Shown here: one piece after another, positions 42,872-51,666 of the stretch
Position numbering within the stretch: the stretch's first letter is position 1
Layout of the letters: every line of letters begins with the position of its first letter
Source: Asanoa ishikariensis
GTDB lineage: Bacteria > Actinomycetota > Actinomycetes > Mycobacteriales > Micromonosporaceae
Reading direction: 5' to 3'
DNA length: 64,000 bases
Assembly (NCBI RefSeq): GCF_900107455.1
Contig: NZ_FNQB01000001.1
Span: 744,001 to 808,000 of the forward strand
Program-made: the position numbers and the translations under genes
Notes under the pieces: generated by a model
What the model saw: the letters and a program-made list of their open reading frames with translations, nothing else
The model's database searches: none
Told to the model about the DNA's origin: nothing

Positions 42872-43714
42872 ATGCACGGTGTGCGCGGAACGACCATGCG
42901 TCTCGTTGCCGTTGCTGTCGTCACGGTGGTCGGTGCCGGCGCGTGCACGTTCGCGCCGTCGCAGTCGTCGGCGTCGGGCGCAGGTCCGGTGCCGGTGAGT
43001 GCGACGGTCGGAACGGGGGCGAGCGGCCCGCCGGAACCGACTGCCAATCCTTCCACGGTTGCCCCAAAGCCCGACAAAACCCCACAAAAGCCGAAGGTCA
43101 AGCCGAAGCCAAAACCAGCCGGCTGCCCGACGGGTGAGCGCCAACGCGACGTCGAGGCCGCGTTGTCCGACCTCGGTTCGTTCGGCACGATCACCATCGA
43201 CGGCAAGCAGTCGGCGCAGGACTGCCAGGCCATCAAGCGCTTCCAACGGCGGTTCGGGATCTCGCCGGCCGAGGGCCGGGCTGGGCCGACCACGGCCTCC
43301 GTGGCCAAGCGGCTCGCCAACACCGACCCGCGCAAGTGCGAGGCCGGCAAGGGGCTGACCTTCTGCGTCGACCTGACCAACCAGACGGTGCTGGCCATCC
43401 GCGGTGGCAAGGTCATCCTGGGGCCGACGGTCACCCGCACCGGCATGTCCGGGGGCTTCCAGACGCCGGCCGGCAACTACAAGGTCAACTTCCGCAACGT
43501 CAAGGAATGGTCCGACCCGTACGAGGTGTGGCTGCCCTACTGGCAGCACTTCGTCGACGGGATGGGCTTCCACGAGACGACCACCTACATCCACAACGGC
43601 GCGATCGGCTCACACGGCTGCGTCAACCTGCTGCCCGCCGACGCGCGCAAGCTGTGGAGCCTGGGCAAGGTCGGCACACCGGTCCACGTGTACGGGCGGC
43701 GCCCCGGCACCTAG
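42872..43714 (+). CDS. Secreted L,D-transpeptidase with peptidoglycan-binding domain
   Basis: A 280-residue exported protein: signal peptide (LVAVAVVTVVGAGAC, possibly lipidated although the lipobox is imperfect), then a Pro/Lys-rich linker. A PG-binding domain follows at about 85-150 (RQRDVEAALSDLG, AIKRFQRRFGI), and last a YkuD domain. The active-site motif is HNGAIGSHGCVNL with H248 and catalytic C250. It makes 3-3 crosslinks in peptidoglycan or attaches proteins to it. ATG 42872 follows GGGGAGGG. It is divergent from XPB. Confidence 0.88.
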   Translation: MHGVRGTTMRLVAVAVVTVVGAGACTFAPSQSSASGAGPVPVSATVGTGASGPPEPTANPSTVAPKPDKTPQKPKVKPKPKPAGCPTGERQRDVEAALSDLGSFGTITIDGKQSAQDCQAIKRFQRRFGISPAEGRAGPTTASVAKRLANTDPRKCEAGKGLTFCVDLTNQTVLAIRGGKVILGPTVTRTGMSGGFQTPAGNYKVNFRNVKEWSDPYEVWLPYWQHFVDGMGFHETTTYIHNGAIGSHGCVNLLPADARKLWSLGKVGTPVHVYGRRPGT

Positions 43715-43747
43715 ACCGCGTTAGCCGATCGATGCGACTCTTGGTTC

Positions 43748-43969
43748 ATGGCCGTCGATGAACGGGACGGGGCGGTGGTCGCGCCGGTGTCCTGGCTGAC
43801 CGTCGCCTCGTACACGCTGATGGGTGTTGGCCTGATCGCCTGGTTCCTTTATGGCTGGTTGGTGCAGCGGCAGGGCCTGGTCAACTCGATCGGCGAGACC
43901 GCGGGCACCGGCTTCGCCGTCCTGCTGATCATCTCGATCATCGGAAGCGTCCGCCGCGCCCGCGGTTAG
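43748..43969 (+). CDS. Small membrane protein of unknown function
   Basis: A 73-residue protein with two hydrophobic helices (VASYTLMGVGLIAWFLYGWL and TGFAVLLIISIIGSV) and a basic C-terminus. It lies 33 nt after the transpeptidase gene and 70 nt before the ABC transporter, on the same strand. No family recognised. Confidence 0.6.
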   Translation: MAVDERDGAVVAPVSWLTVASYTLMGVGLIAWFLYGWLVQRQGLVNSIGETAGTGFAVLLIISIIGSVRRARG

Positions 43970-44039
43970 GGCAGCCCTACCGACAAGAGGCCCGTGGGCG
44001 TGACTGCTTCGGCGCCGCCCAGCCGGTGCAATTGGCAGC

Positions 44040-44810
44040 GTGGACACGCAGACGAGACACCTACCGGCGGAGCCGCCGGCCGCGACCGCACCGGCGGTCG
44101 AACTCCAGGCAGTCACCCGGGTGTACGGCTCGCGCACCGCCGAGGTCCGGGCGCTGGACAATGTGGACATCGGCTTTCCCGCCGGATCCTGGACGGCCGT
44201 GATGGGTCCGTCGGGATCCGGCAAGTCGACGTTGCTGCACTGCGCCGCCGGCCTCGAACGGGTCAGCGACGGCCGGGTCCGGATCGCCGGCCAGGACATC
44301 ACCGACGCCTCGGACCACGAGTTGACCCGGCTGCGCCGTACCGTCGTGGGCTTCGTCTTCCAGAGTTTCAATCTCATCGGGTCGCTGTCCGCCGAGCAGA
44401 ACGTGGCGATGCCGCTGCGGCTGGCCGGCCGCCGGCCGCAACGCCGGGAAGTCCGCGATGTGCTCGCCTCGGTGGGTCTGGCGGACCGGGCGCGGCACCG
44501 CCCGGCCGAGCTCTCCGGTGGCCAGCAGCAGCGGGTCGCGATCGCCCGGGCGATGGTGACCCGGCCGGCGGTGCTCTTCGCCGACGAGCCGACCGGGGCG
44601 CTGGACACCCGCACGGCCCGCACGGTGCTGAGCATGCTGCGCGCGATGGTCGACAACAGTGGGCAGACGATCGTCATGGTCACCCACGACCCGGCCGCCG
44701 CGGCCAGCGCCGACCGGGTGGTCTTCCTCGGCGACGGGCGGGTGGTCGACGCGCTGGAGCGGCCGACCACCCGCGAGGTCGCCGACCGACTCGCGCGCTG
44801 GGAGGAGTAG
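44040..44810 (+). CDS. ABC transporter ATP-binding protein (MacB/LolD type)
   Basis: A 256-residue ATPase with Walker A MGPSGSGKSTLL, Q-loop FVFQSFNLIGSLS, signature LSGGQQQRVAIARA, Walker B AVLFADEPTGALD and the H-loop VTHDPAAAA. The NLIGSLSAEQNV segment is typical of the MacB/LolD/FtsE class that pairs with FtsX-like permeases. It is followed 3 nt later by such a permease. GTG 44040 is the start. Confidence 0.93.
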   Translation: MDTQTRHLPAEPPAATAPAVELQAVTRVYGSRTAEVRALDNVDIGFPAGSWTAVMGPSGSGKSTLLHCAAGLERVSDGRVRIAGQDITDASDHELTRLRRTVVGFVFQSFNLIGSLSAEQNVAMPLRLAGRRPQRREVRDVLASVGLADRARHRPAELSGGQQQRVAIARAMVTRPAVLFADEPTGALDTRTARTVLSMLRAMVDNSGQTIVMVTHDPAAAASADRVVFLGDGRVVDALERPTTREVADRLARWEE

Positions 44811-44813
44811 GCC

Positions 44814-46703
44814 ATGCTGCGGATGTCGTGGAGCACGTTCCGGGACCGCTGGCCGGTCTTCCTCGGCGCGATCATCAGCGTCTGCCTGGGCGTCGCGCTC
44901 GTGCAGTCGTCGTTGCTGACTCTGGTCTCCGCGGCCACGGCGAAGGTGCCGCCGGGGCTGTCCGCGGTGGAGGAGCGGGCGATCCGGGACGGTTACGTCG
45001 GGGCGATCTCGCTGCTCGGCATGACGCTGGGCCTGGCCTTCTTCGTCGCCATCTTCGTGGTGAGCTCGACCTTCGCCTTCACCGTCGCGCAGCGGCGCCG
45101 CGACCTGGCCCTGTTGCGGCTGACCGGCGCCGGCCGGCGGCAGGTCCGCACGCTGTTGGTAGGCGAGGCCCTGCTGCTGGGCGTCATCGGCTCGGCGCTG
45201 GGCATGCTGGTCGGTCTGCCGTTGATGCGGCTGCAGACAACGATGCTGACCACGTTCGAGTTCGCGCCACCGGGATTCACCGCGCAGTGGCGTGACTGGA
45301 TCATCGCGGTCTCCGCCGGCACCGGTGTCGGCGTCGCGGTGCTCGGCGTGCTCGCCGCGTCGCGCCGGGCCGCCCGGGTCCAGCCGCTCGAGGCACTGCG
45401 CGACCTCGGCGGCGCCGCACGCGTGATGACCGCCTCCCGCTGGGTGTTCGGCGTGCTCTTTCTCGCCGGCAGCGTCGCGCTGCTGATCCTGGTGTCGGCG
45501 GTGGGCGGCGAGGCCGCGCTGCCTTTGTCGATCAACGCGACGTTCACCCTGGTCACGGCGTTCGCATTGCTCGCACCGTTGGTCGTGCCGCTGGTGGCCG
45601 CGCCGTTCGGGCTGGTCTTCCGCGGCAAGCTCGGGCTGCTGGCCCAGGCCAACCTGCGCACCGGTGTGCGGCGCAGCGCGTCGACCGCGGCTCCGATCAT
45701 GGTGCTGGTCGCGTTCGTCGTCGGCATGGCCGGCACGACCGGGACGTTGACCGAGGCGTCGCGACAGGAGATCACCCGAGAGTTGCGCGGCGACCTGGTG
45801 CTCAACACGGACCGGCCGGTCGGCGATCAGGTAGCGGCGGCACCGGGCGTGACCGGGGTTTCCGAACAGGCGCCGGTCAGCTTCGACATCGGCACCGACG
45901 AGGGCGAGGACGGGGTGGAGTGGGAGTCCGCCGACGGCCTCGCGATCTTCCCTGCGGCGTACGAGGAGACCCACCGAGCGGCGGTGACGTCCGGCAACCT
46001 CGCCGACCTGCGCGGCGCGTCGGTCGCGGTGACGCCCAGCGTCGGGGGCTGGAAGGTCGGCGACACGATGCCGGTGCACCTCACGGGCGGTCCGGACCAG
46101 TTGCGCGTCGTCGCGCTGCTCCCGGAGACGCTGTCCGGCCCGGCGGTGCTGCTCTCGCCGGACCTCATGCCGGACGGCCCACGGCAGTACGTCGTGCGGG
46201 CCACGGATCCCGCCGCGGCGGCCACCGGGCTGGCCACGTTGGGGCAGGTCATGACCGCCGGGGCGTGGGTCGACGAATACAACGACCAGCAGCAACGGAC
46301 CAACACCAACGTGATGGTCGCGCTCATGGGAATGGCGATGGTCTACACGCTCATCGCGATGGTCAACGCCGTCGTGATCGCCGCGTCGGACCGGCGGGCC
46401 GAGTTCGCCGCGGCCCGGGTCACCGGCTTGACCAGAAGTCAGGTGGTCGGCACCGCGCTCGCGGAGTCGGTGGCCGTCGTGGCGATCGGTGTGCTGCTCG
46501 GAGTGCTCGCGGCCACCGGCACCATCGTCGGCATGGCCTCGGCGGTCCGCGACATGATCGGGATCAACGTGACCAGCCTGCCGTGGTCGATGTTCGGCGC
46601 CGTGGTCGCCATCGCCCTCGCGGTGGTTGCCGTGTCCAGCGTCCTGTCCACCCTCTCGGCCACCCGCACACCACCGATCCGGCTGGTCGCGGCCCGGGAG
46701 TAA
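44814..46703 (+). CDS. FtsX-like ABC transporter permease
   Basis: The 629-residue membrane protein has an N-terminal helix (FLGAIISVCLGVALVQ), two FtsX blocks of three or four helices (TLGLAFFVAIFVVSSTF; MVYTLIAMVNAVVIAAS), and an extracytoplasmic domain of about 130 residues between them (EITRELRGDLVLN...). The AARVQPLEALRD coupling motif is present. GGGAGGAG precedes ATG 44814. With the preceding ATPase it forms a complete mechanotransmission-type exporter. The substrate is unknown; antimicrobial efflux or lipoprotein work are typical. It ends one base before the convergent gene's stop. Confidence 0.9.
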   Translation: MLRMSWSTFRDRWPVFLGAIISVCLGVALVQSSLLTLVSAATAKVPPGLSAVEERAIRDGYVGAISLLGMTLGLAFFVAIFVVSSTFAFTVAQRRRDLALLRLTGAGRRQVRTLLVGEALLLGVIGSALGMLVGLPLMRLQTTMLTTFEFAPPGFTAQWRDWIIAVSAGTGVGVAVLGVLAASRRAARVQPLEALRDLGGAARVMTASRWVFGVLFLAGSVALLILVSAVGGEAALPLSINATFTLVTAFALLAPLVVPLVAAPFGLVFRGKLGLLAQANLRTGVRRSASTAAPIMVLVAFVVGMAGTTGTLTEASRQEITRELRGDLVLNTDRPVGDQVAAAPGVTGVSEQAPVSFDIGTDEGEDGVEWESADGLAIFPAAYEETHRAAVTSGNLADLRGASVAVTPSVGGWKVGDTMPVHLTGGPDQLRVVALLPETLSGPAVLLSPDLMPDGPRQYVVRATDPAAAATGLATLGQVMTAGAWVDEYNDQQQRTNTNVMVALMGMAMVYTLIAMVNAVVIAASDRRAEFAAARVTGLTRSQVVGTALAESVAVVAIGVLLGVLAATGTIVGMASAVRDMIGINVTSLPWSMFGAVVAIALAVVAVSSVLSTLSATRTPPIRLVAARE

Positions 46704-49118
46704 TCAGTCGAGGACGGCGGCGCTCACGCGGTGGAGGGCGAAGGTGTGCAGCATCTCGGTGCGTTCGTCCTCCGCCCGCAGGTAGCCCGCGCCGATCGAG
46801 ACCGGGCGGACCAGCCGGGAGGTGGTCGAGCCGTGCGCGTCGACGTAGCCGACCCAGACCAGCGCCTTGTCGCGGATCGCCTGTTGGAGCACGGCCAGCG
46901 CCTGGCTGTGGGTCTGCACCGCGACCGGCCCGGAGCCGTTGCCGGGCCGCACCGCGGCCGGTGCGCGCCGGGCCGTCCGGGAGGCCACGTCGCCGCGCCG
47001 GATCTGCTCCACGATGCCGAGCAGGCGCGGTTGGGTGAGTTGGACGCCGGCGATCGCGTCGACCGAGGCGGACGCGCCCAACCGGGCCAGCCCGCTGCCG
47101 CGGGCCGGTGCGCGACGCACCCGGACGCGGCCGCGGACGGTCGCACCGTTCGCGTCCTCCGGCACGGGTGCGTAGCCCGCCTCGCGTAGGTCCTGCAGGA
47201 GCCGTGCGCTCGGCATCGGCGTGACCAGCACGGTCGGGGCCAGCTTGCGCAGCGCCAGCCCAGACAGGCGGCGGTCGGCGAGCACCTCCGCGACCAGCGA
47301 CTCGTCGTCGCTGCGCAGGTAGGAGCCGGCGCCGCCGACCCGCAGGCCACCGTGCCGGCGGGCCACGTCGTCGATCAGGTACGTGAGCGCCTGCGGCACC
47401 GGGGTGCGCGACCGGCGGCGGAACAGCGCGTGCAGGTCGTCAGCGGCGTAGCCGGTGTCGAGCGCGTGCCGCACGGCTTCCGGGGTGACCCGGTAGACGC
47501 TGGCGCCGCCGGCCGACTCCGGCTCCGCGACCACGTCGAGCTCCGCGGCCAGGTCCGGGACGGGCGGCCCGGGCACGACGACGCTCAGGTCGGCCTGGAG
47601 CAGGAAGTGGTCGACCGGGGCGGGCAACAGGGCGTCGAGGACCTTGACCGTGCTCGGCGGGTCGTCCGGCGAGAGGGCACCTTCCGCGCGCATGCCCAAC
47701 GGGTCGGCGGCGACGCGTTCGTCGTGCCCGAGCTCGGCGGCGTCGTCGGCCAGCAGGGCCCGGCCGTGCGCGGTCAGCGCGCCGAGGCCGGTGACGCCGA
47801 ACAATGCGGCCTCGGTGAGCACCTCGCGGTAGGCGTTCTCCCGTCCCCGGGTGCGCCGCGGCGCCTCCCAGTCGAGCAGGCCGAGCAGTTCGTCGGCGGC
47901 CGGCGCGGTGCCGGGCGGCTGGGCGACGAGGATGCCGAGCACCGCCCGCCGGGTGGCCGGGGCGCCGGAGCGCTCGACCTCGAGCGCCAGCACGGTGATC
48001 GGACGGTCCCGTTCGTCGCGCTGCCCGATCAGGCCGGGCTGGCGGGTCATGGTCAGCCAGGCGCCCGCGAGGTCGGTCCAGCGACGAGCGATCGACGAGG
48101 CGCGCCAGACGTCGAAGCGGGCGGTCGGCAGCACCTGGGCGTCTGGAATGGGCCGACCGACCGGTGCCGCGTGCGCGTCGGCCTCGCCGGCCAGCCCGGC
48201 TGCGTACGCGGCCTCCAGCAGGGTCGCCGCGGTGGCGTCGTCGAGCCCGGCGGACCGGGCCAGCCGGCGCAGCTCGCGCACGCCGATGCCACCGGAGCGC
48301 AGCACCGCGGCCGGCTCCGCCTCCAGCGCGACCAGCAGCGCTTCGGTGTGACGCACCGTGTCCATCGCCTGGCCCGCGCCCGCGGAGTCGGCGGCCTTCG
48401 GCTCCCGAGCGGGAGCGTTGATCTTCGGCGGGGTTGGATGCAGCGGGCCCAGCGGGCCGGTTTCCCGGCGCAGCAGCAGGCCGATCTCGCGGGGCAGCTC
48501 GAAGCCGCCACTGGGCACCGGCACCAGCAGGGCATTGTCGACCAGCCAGCGCACCGGGGACCCGGCGTCGCCGCCTCCGGCCAGCGTGCCGACCGGCGGG
48601 CCGGCGGCGAGCCGGTCGAGCACCGCGCGGGCCGGCTGCGGCGCGGCGAGCACCGTGCGGCGCAGCCGGGCCGGGTCGGCGACCAGCTCCGCGGCGCTCG
48701 CGTCGAGCAGGCCGGCGGGCCGGCCAAGACCGGCCGGGTACGGGGAGGACACCTCGTCGACGCCGACAGTGATGGACAGCGCGTTCTCCGGGCCGTAGAG
48801 CACGAACCGGGCACGCAGGCGGTCGATGGCGGCGCGGGCGGTGTCCCGGTCGACCCCGGTGGCCAGCGTGAAGATCGTTTCTAGGCTGGTCGTCTCGTCC
48901 GGGCCGCCCCGGCTCAACCGGGCCGCGTCGAGGATCTCCAGGGTGAACCGGTCGAAGCCGTCGAGGACCCGGGCGATCGACGCGCGGGTCTGGGCACGCA
49001 GCGCCAAGGCGGACAGGTCGGACGGCACGGGGACGACCAGATCCGGACGCATGCGCAGCAAAGCCGCGAGCGCCTCGTCTGGGAGTGACCGAAGTTGGTC
49101 GACGAGCATGGTAGTCAT
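46704..49118 (-). CDS. XPB/Ssl2-N-terminal-like helicase-associated protein
   Basis: The 804-residue protein is the actinobacterial companion of XPB (Rv0862c-like). It starts MTTMLVDQLRSLPDEALAAL, has tandem winged-helix-like regions in the first 300 residues, and has a C-terminal XPB N-domain-like part (DADLSVVVPGP-type region near 510; YVDAHGSTTSRLVRPVSIGA near the end, a WYL-like segment). It has no helicase motifs. It probably assists or regulates XPB in repair (inference from recurrent linkage). Met4 (49109) is an alternative start. Confidence 0.82.
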   Translation of the reverse strand: MTTMLVDQLRSLPDEALAALLRMRPDLVVPVPSDLSALALRAQTRASIARVLDGFDRFTLEILDAARLSRGGPDETTSLETIFTLATGVDRDTARAAIDRLRARFVLYGPENALSITVGVDEVSSPYPAGLGRPAGLLDASAAELVADPARLRRTVLAAPQPARAVLDRLAAGPPVGTLAGGGDAGSPVRWLVDNALLVPVPSGGFELPREIGLLLRRETGPLGPLHPTPPKINAPAREPKAADSAGAGQAMDTVRHTEALLVALEAEPAAVLRSGGIGVRELRRLARSAGLDDATAATLLEAAYAAGLAGEADAHAAPVGRPIPDAQVLPTARFDVWRASSIARRWTDLAGAWLTMTRQPGLIGQRDERDRPITVLALEVERSGAPATRRAVLGILVAQPPGTAPAADELLGLLDWEAPRRTRGRENAYREVLTEAALFGVTGLGALTAHGRALLADDAAELGHDERVAADPLGMRAEGALSPDDPPSTVKVLDALLPAPVDHFLLQADLSVVVPGPPVPDLAAELDVVAEPESAGGASVYRVTPEAVRHALDTGYAADDLHALFRRRSRTPVPQALTYLIDDVARRHGGLRVGGAGSYLRSDDESLVAEVLADRRLSGLALRKLAPTVLVTPMPSARLLQDLREAGYAPVPEDANGATVRGRVRVRRAPARGSGLARLGASASVDAIAGVQLTQPRLLGIVEQIRRGDVASRTARRAPAAVRPGNGSGPVAVQTHSQALAVLQQAIRDKALVWVGYVDAHGSTTSRLVRPVSIGAGYLRAEDERTEMLHTFALHRVSAAVLD

Positions 49119-49192
49119 CGCCTTACCACGCTATCCGGCCGACGGCTCCGGTGCGGGCGGGGTCGCCCAGCCGATGTGCGACCATCGCTCAG

Positions 49193-49813
49193 GTGATCAC
49201 GGAACTGGCAGTCGGGTTCGACTTCGACATGACCCTGGCCGACACCCGGGCCGGCATCGCAGCGGCCTTCCGCGAGCTGACCGCCGTCACCGGCACCTAT
49301 GTGGACGAACAGCTCGCCATTTCCCGGCTGGGCCCGCCGCTGCGCACCGAACTGGCCAACTGGTTCCCGCCGGAGGAGCTCGAAGAAGCCGTCACGACCT
49401 ACCGCGCGTTGTACGAGCACCACGCGATCGAGCCGACCGTCCTGTTGCCGGGCGCCCGGGCGGCCGTCGACGCCGTGCACGACCTCGGCGGCCGTGTGGT
49501 GGTTGTCACGTCGAAGCTGGGCCGGCTGGCCGAGATCCACCTCCGACACCTGGGCCTGCCCGTGGACGCGGTGGCCGGCGACCTGTTCGCGGAGGGCAAG
49601 GCGACCGCGCTGACCACGTACGGCTGTGGCATCTATGTCGGTGACCACGTGGCCGACATGGTGGCCGCGCGGACGGCCAAGGTGCCCGGCGTCGCCGTGA
49701 CGACCGGCCCCTGTTCCGCCGATGAGCTCAGCGCGGCCGGCGCACGGCTGGTTCTGGCCGATCTCCGGGAATTCTCGGCGGCGCTTCCGGGCTTGGTCCA
49801 GCTAGCCTTGTGA
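49193..49813 (+). CDS. HAD-superfamily hydrolase
   Basis: A 206-residue phosphatase-like protein with motif I GFDFDMTLADT (nucleophile D10, acid D12), a helical cap, the motif II threonine in VVVVTSKL, and motif III/IV YVGDHVADMVAA. It resembles phosphoglycolate phosphatase-type Gph proteins; the substrate is not predictable. GTG 49193 sits right after a weak ribosome-binding site; the earlier in-frame ATG is less likely. It is transcribed divergently from the XPB-associated gene. Confidence 0.87.
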   Translation: MITELAVGFDFDMTLADTRAGIAAAFRELTAVTGTYVDEQLAISRLGPPLRTELANWFPPEELEEAVTTYRALYEHHAIEPTVLLPGARAAVDAVHDLGGRVVVVTSKLGRLAEIHLRHLGLPVDAVAGDLFAEGKATALTTYGCGIYVGDHVADMVAARTAKVPGVAVTTGPCSADELSAAGARLVLADLREFSAALPGLVQLAL

Positions 49814-49850
49814 CGTCAGCAATTCCGGCGCGAGGTTCAGTGAGGGTGCA

Positions 49851-50237
49851 GTGCCGACCGGGCGAGTGAAGTGGTTCGACGCGACCAAGGGATACGGGTT
49901 CGTCACCAGTGACGAGGGTGGCGACGTGTTCCTACCCAAGGGCGCCTTGCCTGCCGGCGTAACCGAGCTGAAAGGTGGCCAGCGGATCGAGTTCGGCGTG
50001 GTCGACAGCCGCAAGGGCGCGCAGGCGCTCGGCGTCAAGCTGCTCGACGCGCCGCCGTCGATGGCGGAGCTGCGCCGCCGACCCGCGGACGAGCTCCAGA
50101 GCATGGTCGAAGACATGATCAAGGTGCTCGAGGCGCGGGTCCAGCCGGACCTGCGGCGGGGCCGGTTCCCCGACAAGAAGACCGCAGCCCAGGTGGCTCA
50201 GCTACTCCACGCGGTGGCGCGCGAGCTCGAGATCTGA
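49851..50237 (+). CDS. Cold-shock domain protein with C-terminal extension
   Basis: The 128-residue protein has a cold-shock domain in residues 1-65: RNP1 KGYGFVTSD and an RNP2-like DVFLPKGAL in place of the usual VFVH. A roughly 60-residue helical extension follows (MAELRRRPADELQSMVEDM). This longer form is the Rv0871-like actinobacterial type. It binds single-stranded RNA or DNA. GTG 49851 is the start. Its last 40 nt overlap the convergent mqnD gene. Confidence 0.9.
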   Translation: MPTGRVKWFDATKGYGFVTSDEGGDVFLPKGALPAGVTELKGGQRIEFGVVDSRKGAQALGVKLLDAPPSMAELRRRPADELQSMVEDMIKVLEARVQPDLRRGRFPDKKTAAQVAQLLHAVARELEI

Positions 50238-51031
50238 GGCACCAACCCGGCGTCGGTCGCACGGCCGAGCAGGGCCTCGATCGCCTTTCGGCCTTCGGCG
50301 CCCAGGTCCTCGGTGAACTCGTTGACGTACAGCCCGATGTGCTGGTCGACGACCGCCTGCTCCATCTCCTGGGCGTGCGCGAGCACGTAGTCGCGGCTGG
50401 CCGCCGGGTTGGCCCAGGCCTGGCGGACCGAGTCACGGATCCATTCCGTGGCCGCCGCCGGGTCCACCGTGCCCCGCTTGGCCAGGATCGCGCCGAGCGG
50501 GATCGGCAGGCCGGTGTCGCCCTCCCACCACTCGCCGAGGTCGACCAGCGCGGTCAGGCCGTGCCTCGGGTAGGTGAACCGGGCTTCGTGGATCACCAGG
50601 CCGGCGTCGTACCGGCCGGCCGCGACCGCGGGCATGATCTCGTGGAACGGCACCACGTCGATCGCCGCCGGCTGCTGCCCCTGCGCCCACAGCCGGAACA
50701 GCAGGTACGCCGTGGTGCGGTCACCCGGCACCGCGACCCGGGCGCCGTCGAGGTGCTGCGGGCCGTCCTGTCTGGTCAGCACCAGCGGGCCGCAGCCCCG
50801 GCCGAGCGCGCCGCCGCACGGCAGCAGCTCGTAGTCGTCCAACAACCAGGGCAGCGCCGCGTAGCTGACCTTGACCAGGTCGAACTCGCCCTGCTCGGCC
50901 GCCGTGTTGGTCACGTCGACGTCCGCGTACGTCACCTCGACCGGCGGCGCACCTTTGACCAGGCCGTGCGCGAGGGCGTGGAACACGAACGTGTCGTTGG
51001 GGCACGGCGAGAAAGCCAGCTTGAGCGCCAT
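50198..51031 (-). CDS. mqnD: 1,4-dihydroxy-6-naphthoate synthase
   Basis: The 277-residue MqnD has the diagnostic start LAFSPCPNDTFVFHALAHG, VKVSYAALPWLL, GCGPLVLT and VVPFHEIMPAV, with the family's DAGLVIHEARFTY near 170. It converts cyclic dehypoxanthine futalosine to 1,4-dihydroxy-6-naphthoate, the fourth futalosine-pathway step. ATG 51031 is 5 nt from the mqnB stop. Operon with mqnB and an MFS gene; mqnA, mqnC and mqnE must be elsewhere. Confidence 0.95.
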   Translation of the reverse strand: MALKLAFSPCPNDTFVFHALAHGLVKGAPPVEVTYADVDVTNTAAEQGEFDLVKVSYAALPWLLDDYELLPCGGALGRGCGPLVLTRQDGPQHLDGARVAVPGDRTTAYLLFRLWAQGQQPAAIDVVPFHEIMPAVAAGRYDAGLVIHEARFTYPRHGLTALVDLGEWWEGDTGLPIPLGAILAKRGTVDPAAATEWIRDSVRQAWANPAASRDYVLAHAQEMEQAVVDQHIGLYVNEFTEDLGAEGRKAIEALLGRATDAGLVPQISSSRATAWSS

Positions 51032-51036
51032 GCCAG

Positions 51037-51666
51037 TCACGCTAGCCCCAGTGCCTTGCCCGCCTTGGTGAGGGCGGCCAGCGCCGCCGGGAACCGCCAG
51101 CTTGACCGGTCGCGTGGTCCGATCACGTTGGAGATCGTTCTGACCTCGGCGAACGGGAGGCCGGCCGCCGCGCAGGCGACGCCGTAGCCCTCCATTCCCT
51201 CGGCCACCGCGTCGGGGAAACGGGTGGCGAGCGTCTCGGTCGACGCGGCCGTGCCCGTGACGGTGCTCACGGTCAGCACGGTGCCGACGGCCGCGCCGGG
51301 CAGCGCGGCGCGCAGCCCGGCGACCAGGTCGGGGTCGGCCTCGAACCGGGCCGAGCCGAAGCCGAGGTCGTCGATCGGCAGGAAACCGTCGGGGCTCTCC
51401 GCACCCAGGTCTGCGGCGATGGCGTGCGTGGCGATCGCGATGTCGCCGATGTTGATTCGCCCGGCGAAGCCGCCGCCAATGCCCAGGCAGACCACGCCCT
51501 GGTACGGGCGGCCGGCGGCTTCGGCCAGGGCGAGCAGCCGTGCGGTGCCCGCGGCGGCCGCGGCCGGACCGACACCGACGGCGGACACGGTGAGCCGGCC
51601 GTCGAGCCCGGCCCGGACCGCCTCGGCTTCCACCTCGACGGCCGTCACGATGAGCAGCCCGGTCAC
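51037..51666 (-). CDS. mqnB: Futalosine hydrolase
   Basis: The 209-residue nucleosidase-fold protein has LLIVTAVEVEAEAV at the start, VGVGPAAAAAGTARLL, CLGIGGGFAGRINIGDI, and EGMEGYGVACAAAGL with the conserved M-E-G-Y. It releases hypoxanthine from futalosine. GTG 51666 overlaps the stop of the upstream MFS gene (GTGA, 4 nt), showing translational coupling; the long open frame before it is a shadow. Confidence 0.93.
   Translation of the reverse strand: MTGLLIVTAVEVEAEAVRAGLDGRLTVSAVGVGPAAAAAGTARLLALAEAAGRPYQGVVCLGIGGGFAGRINIGDIAIATHAIAADLGAESPDGFLPIDDLGFGSARFEADPDLVAGLRAALPGAAVGTVLTVSTVTGTAASTETLATRFPDAVAEGMEGYGVACAAAGLPFAEVRTISNVIGPRDRSSWRFPAALAALTKAGKALGLA

Noticed and set aside
44061-46295. 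744-residue open frame antisense to the ABC transporter genes
   Set aside because: Arg/Gln/His-rich composition typical of the antisense frame; the sense genes are certain.
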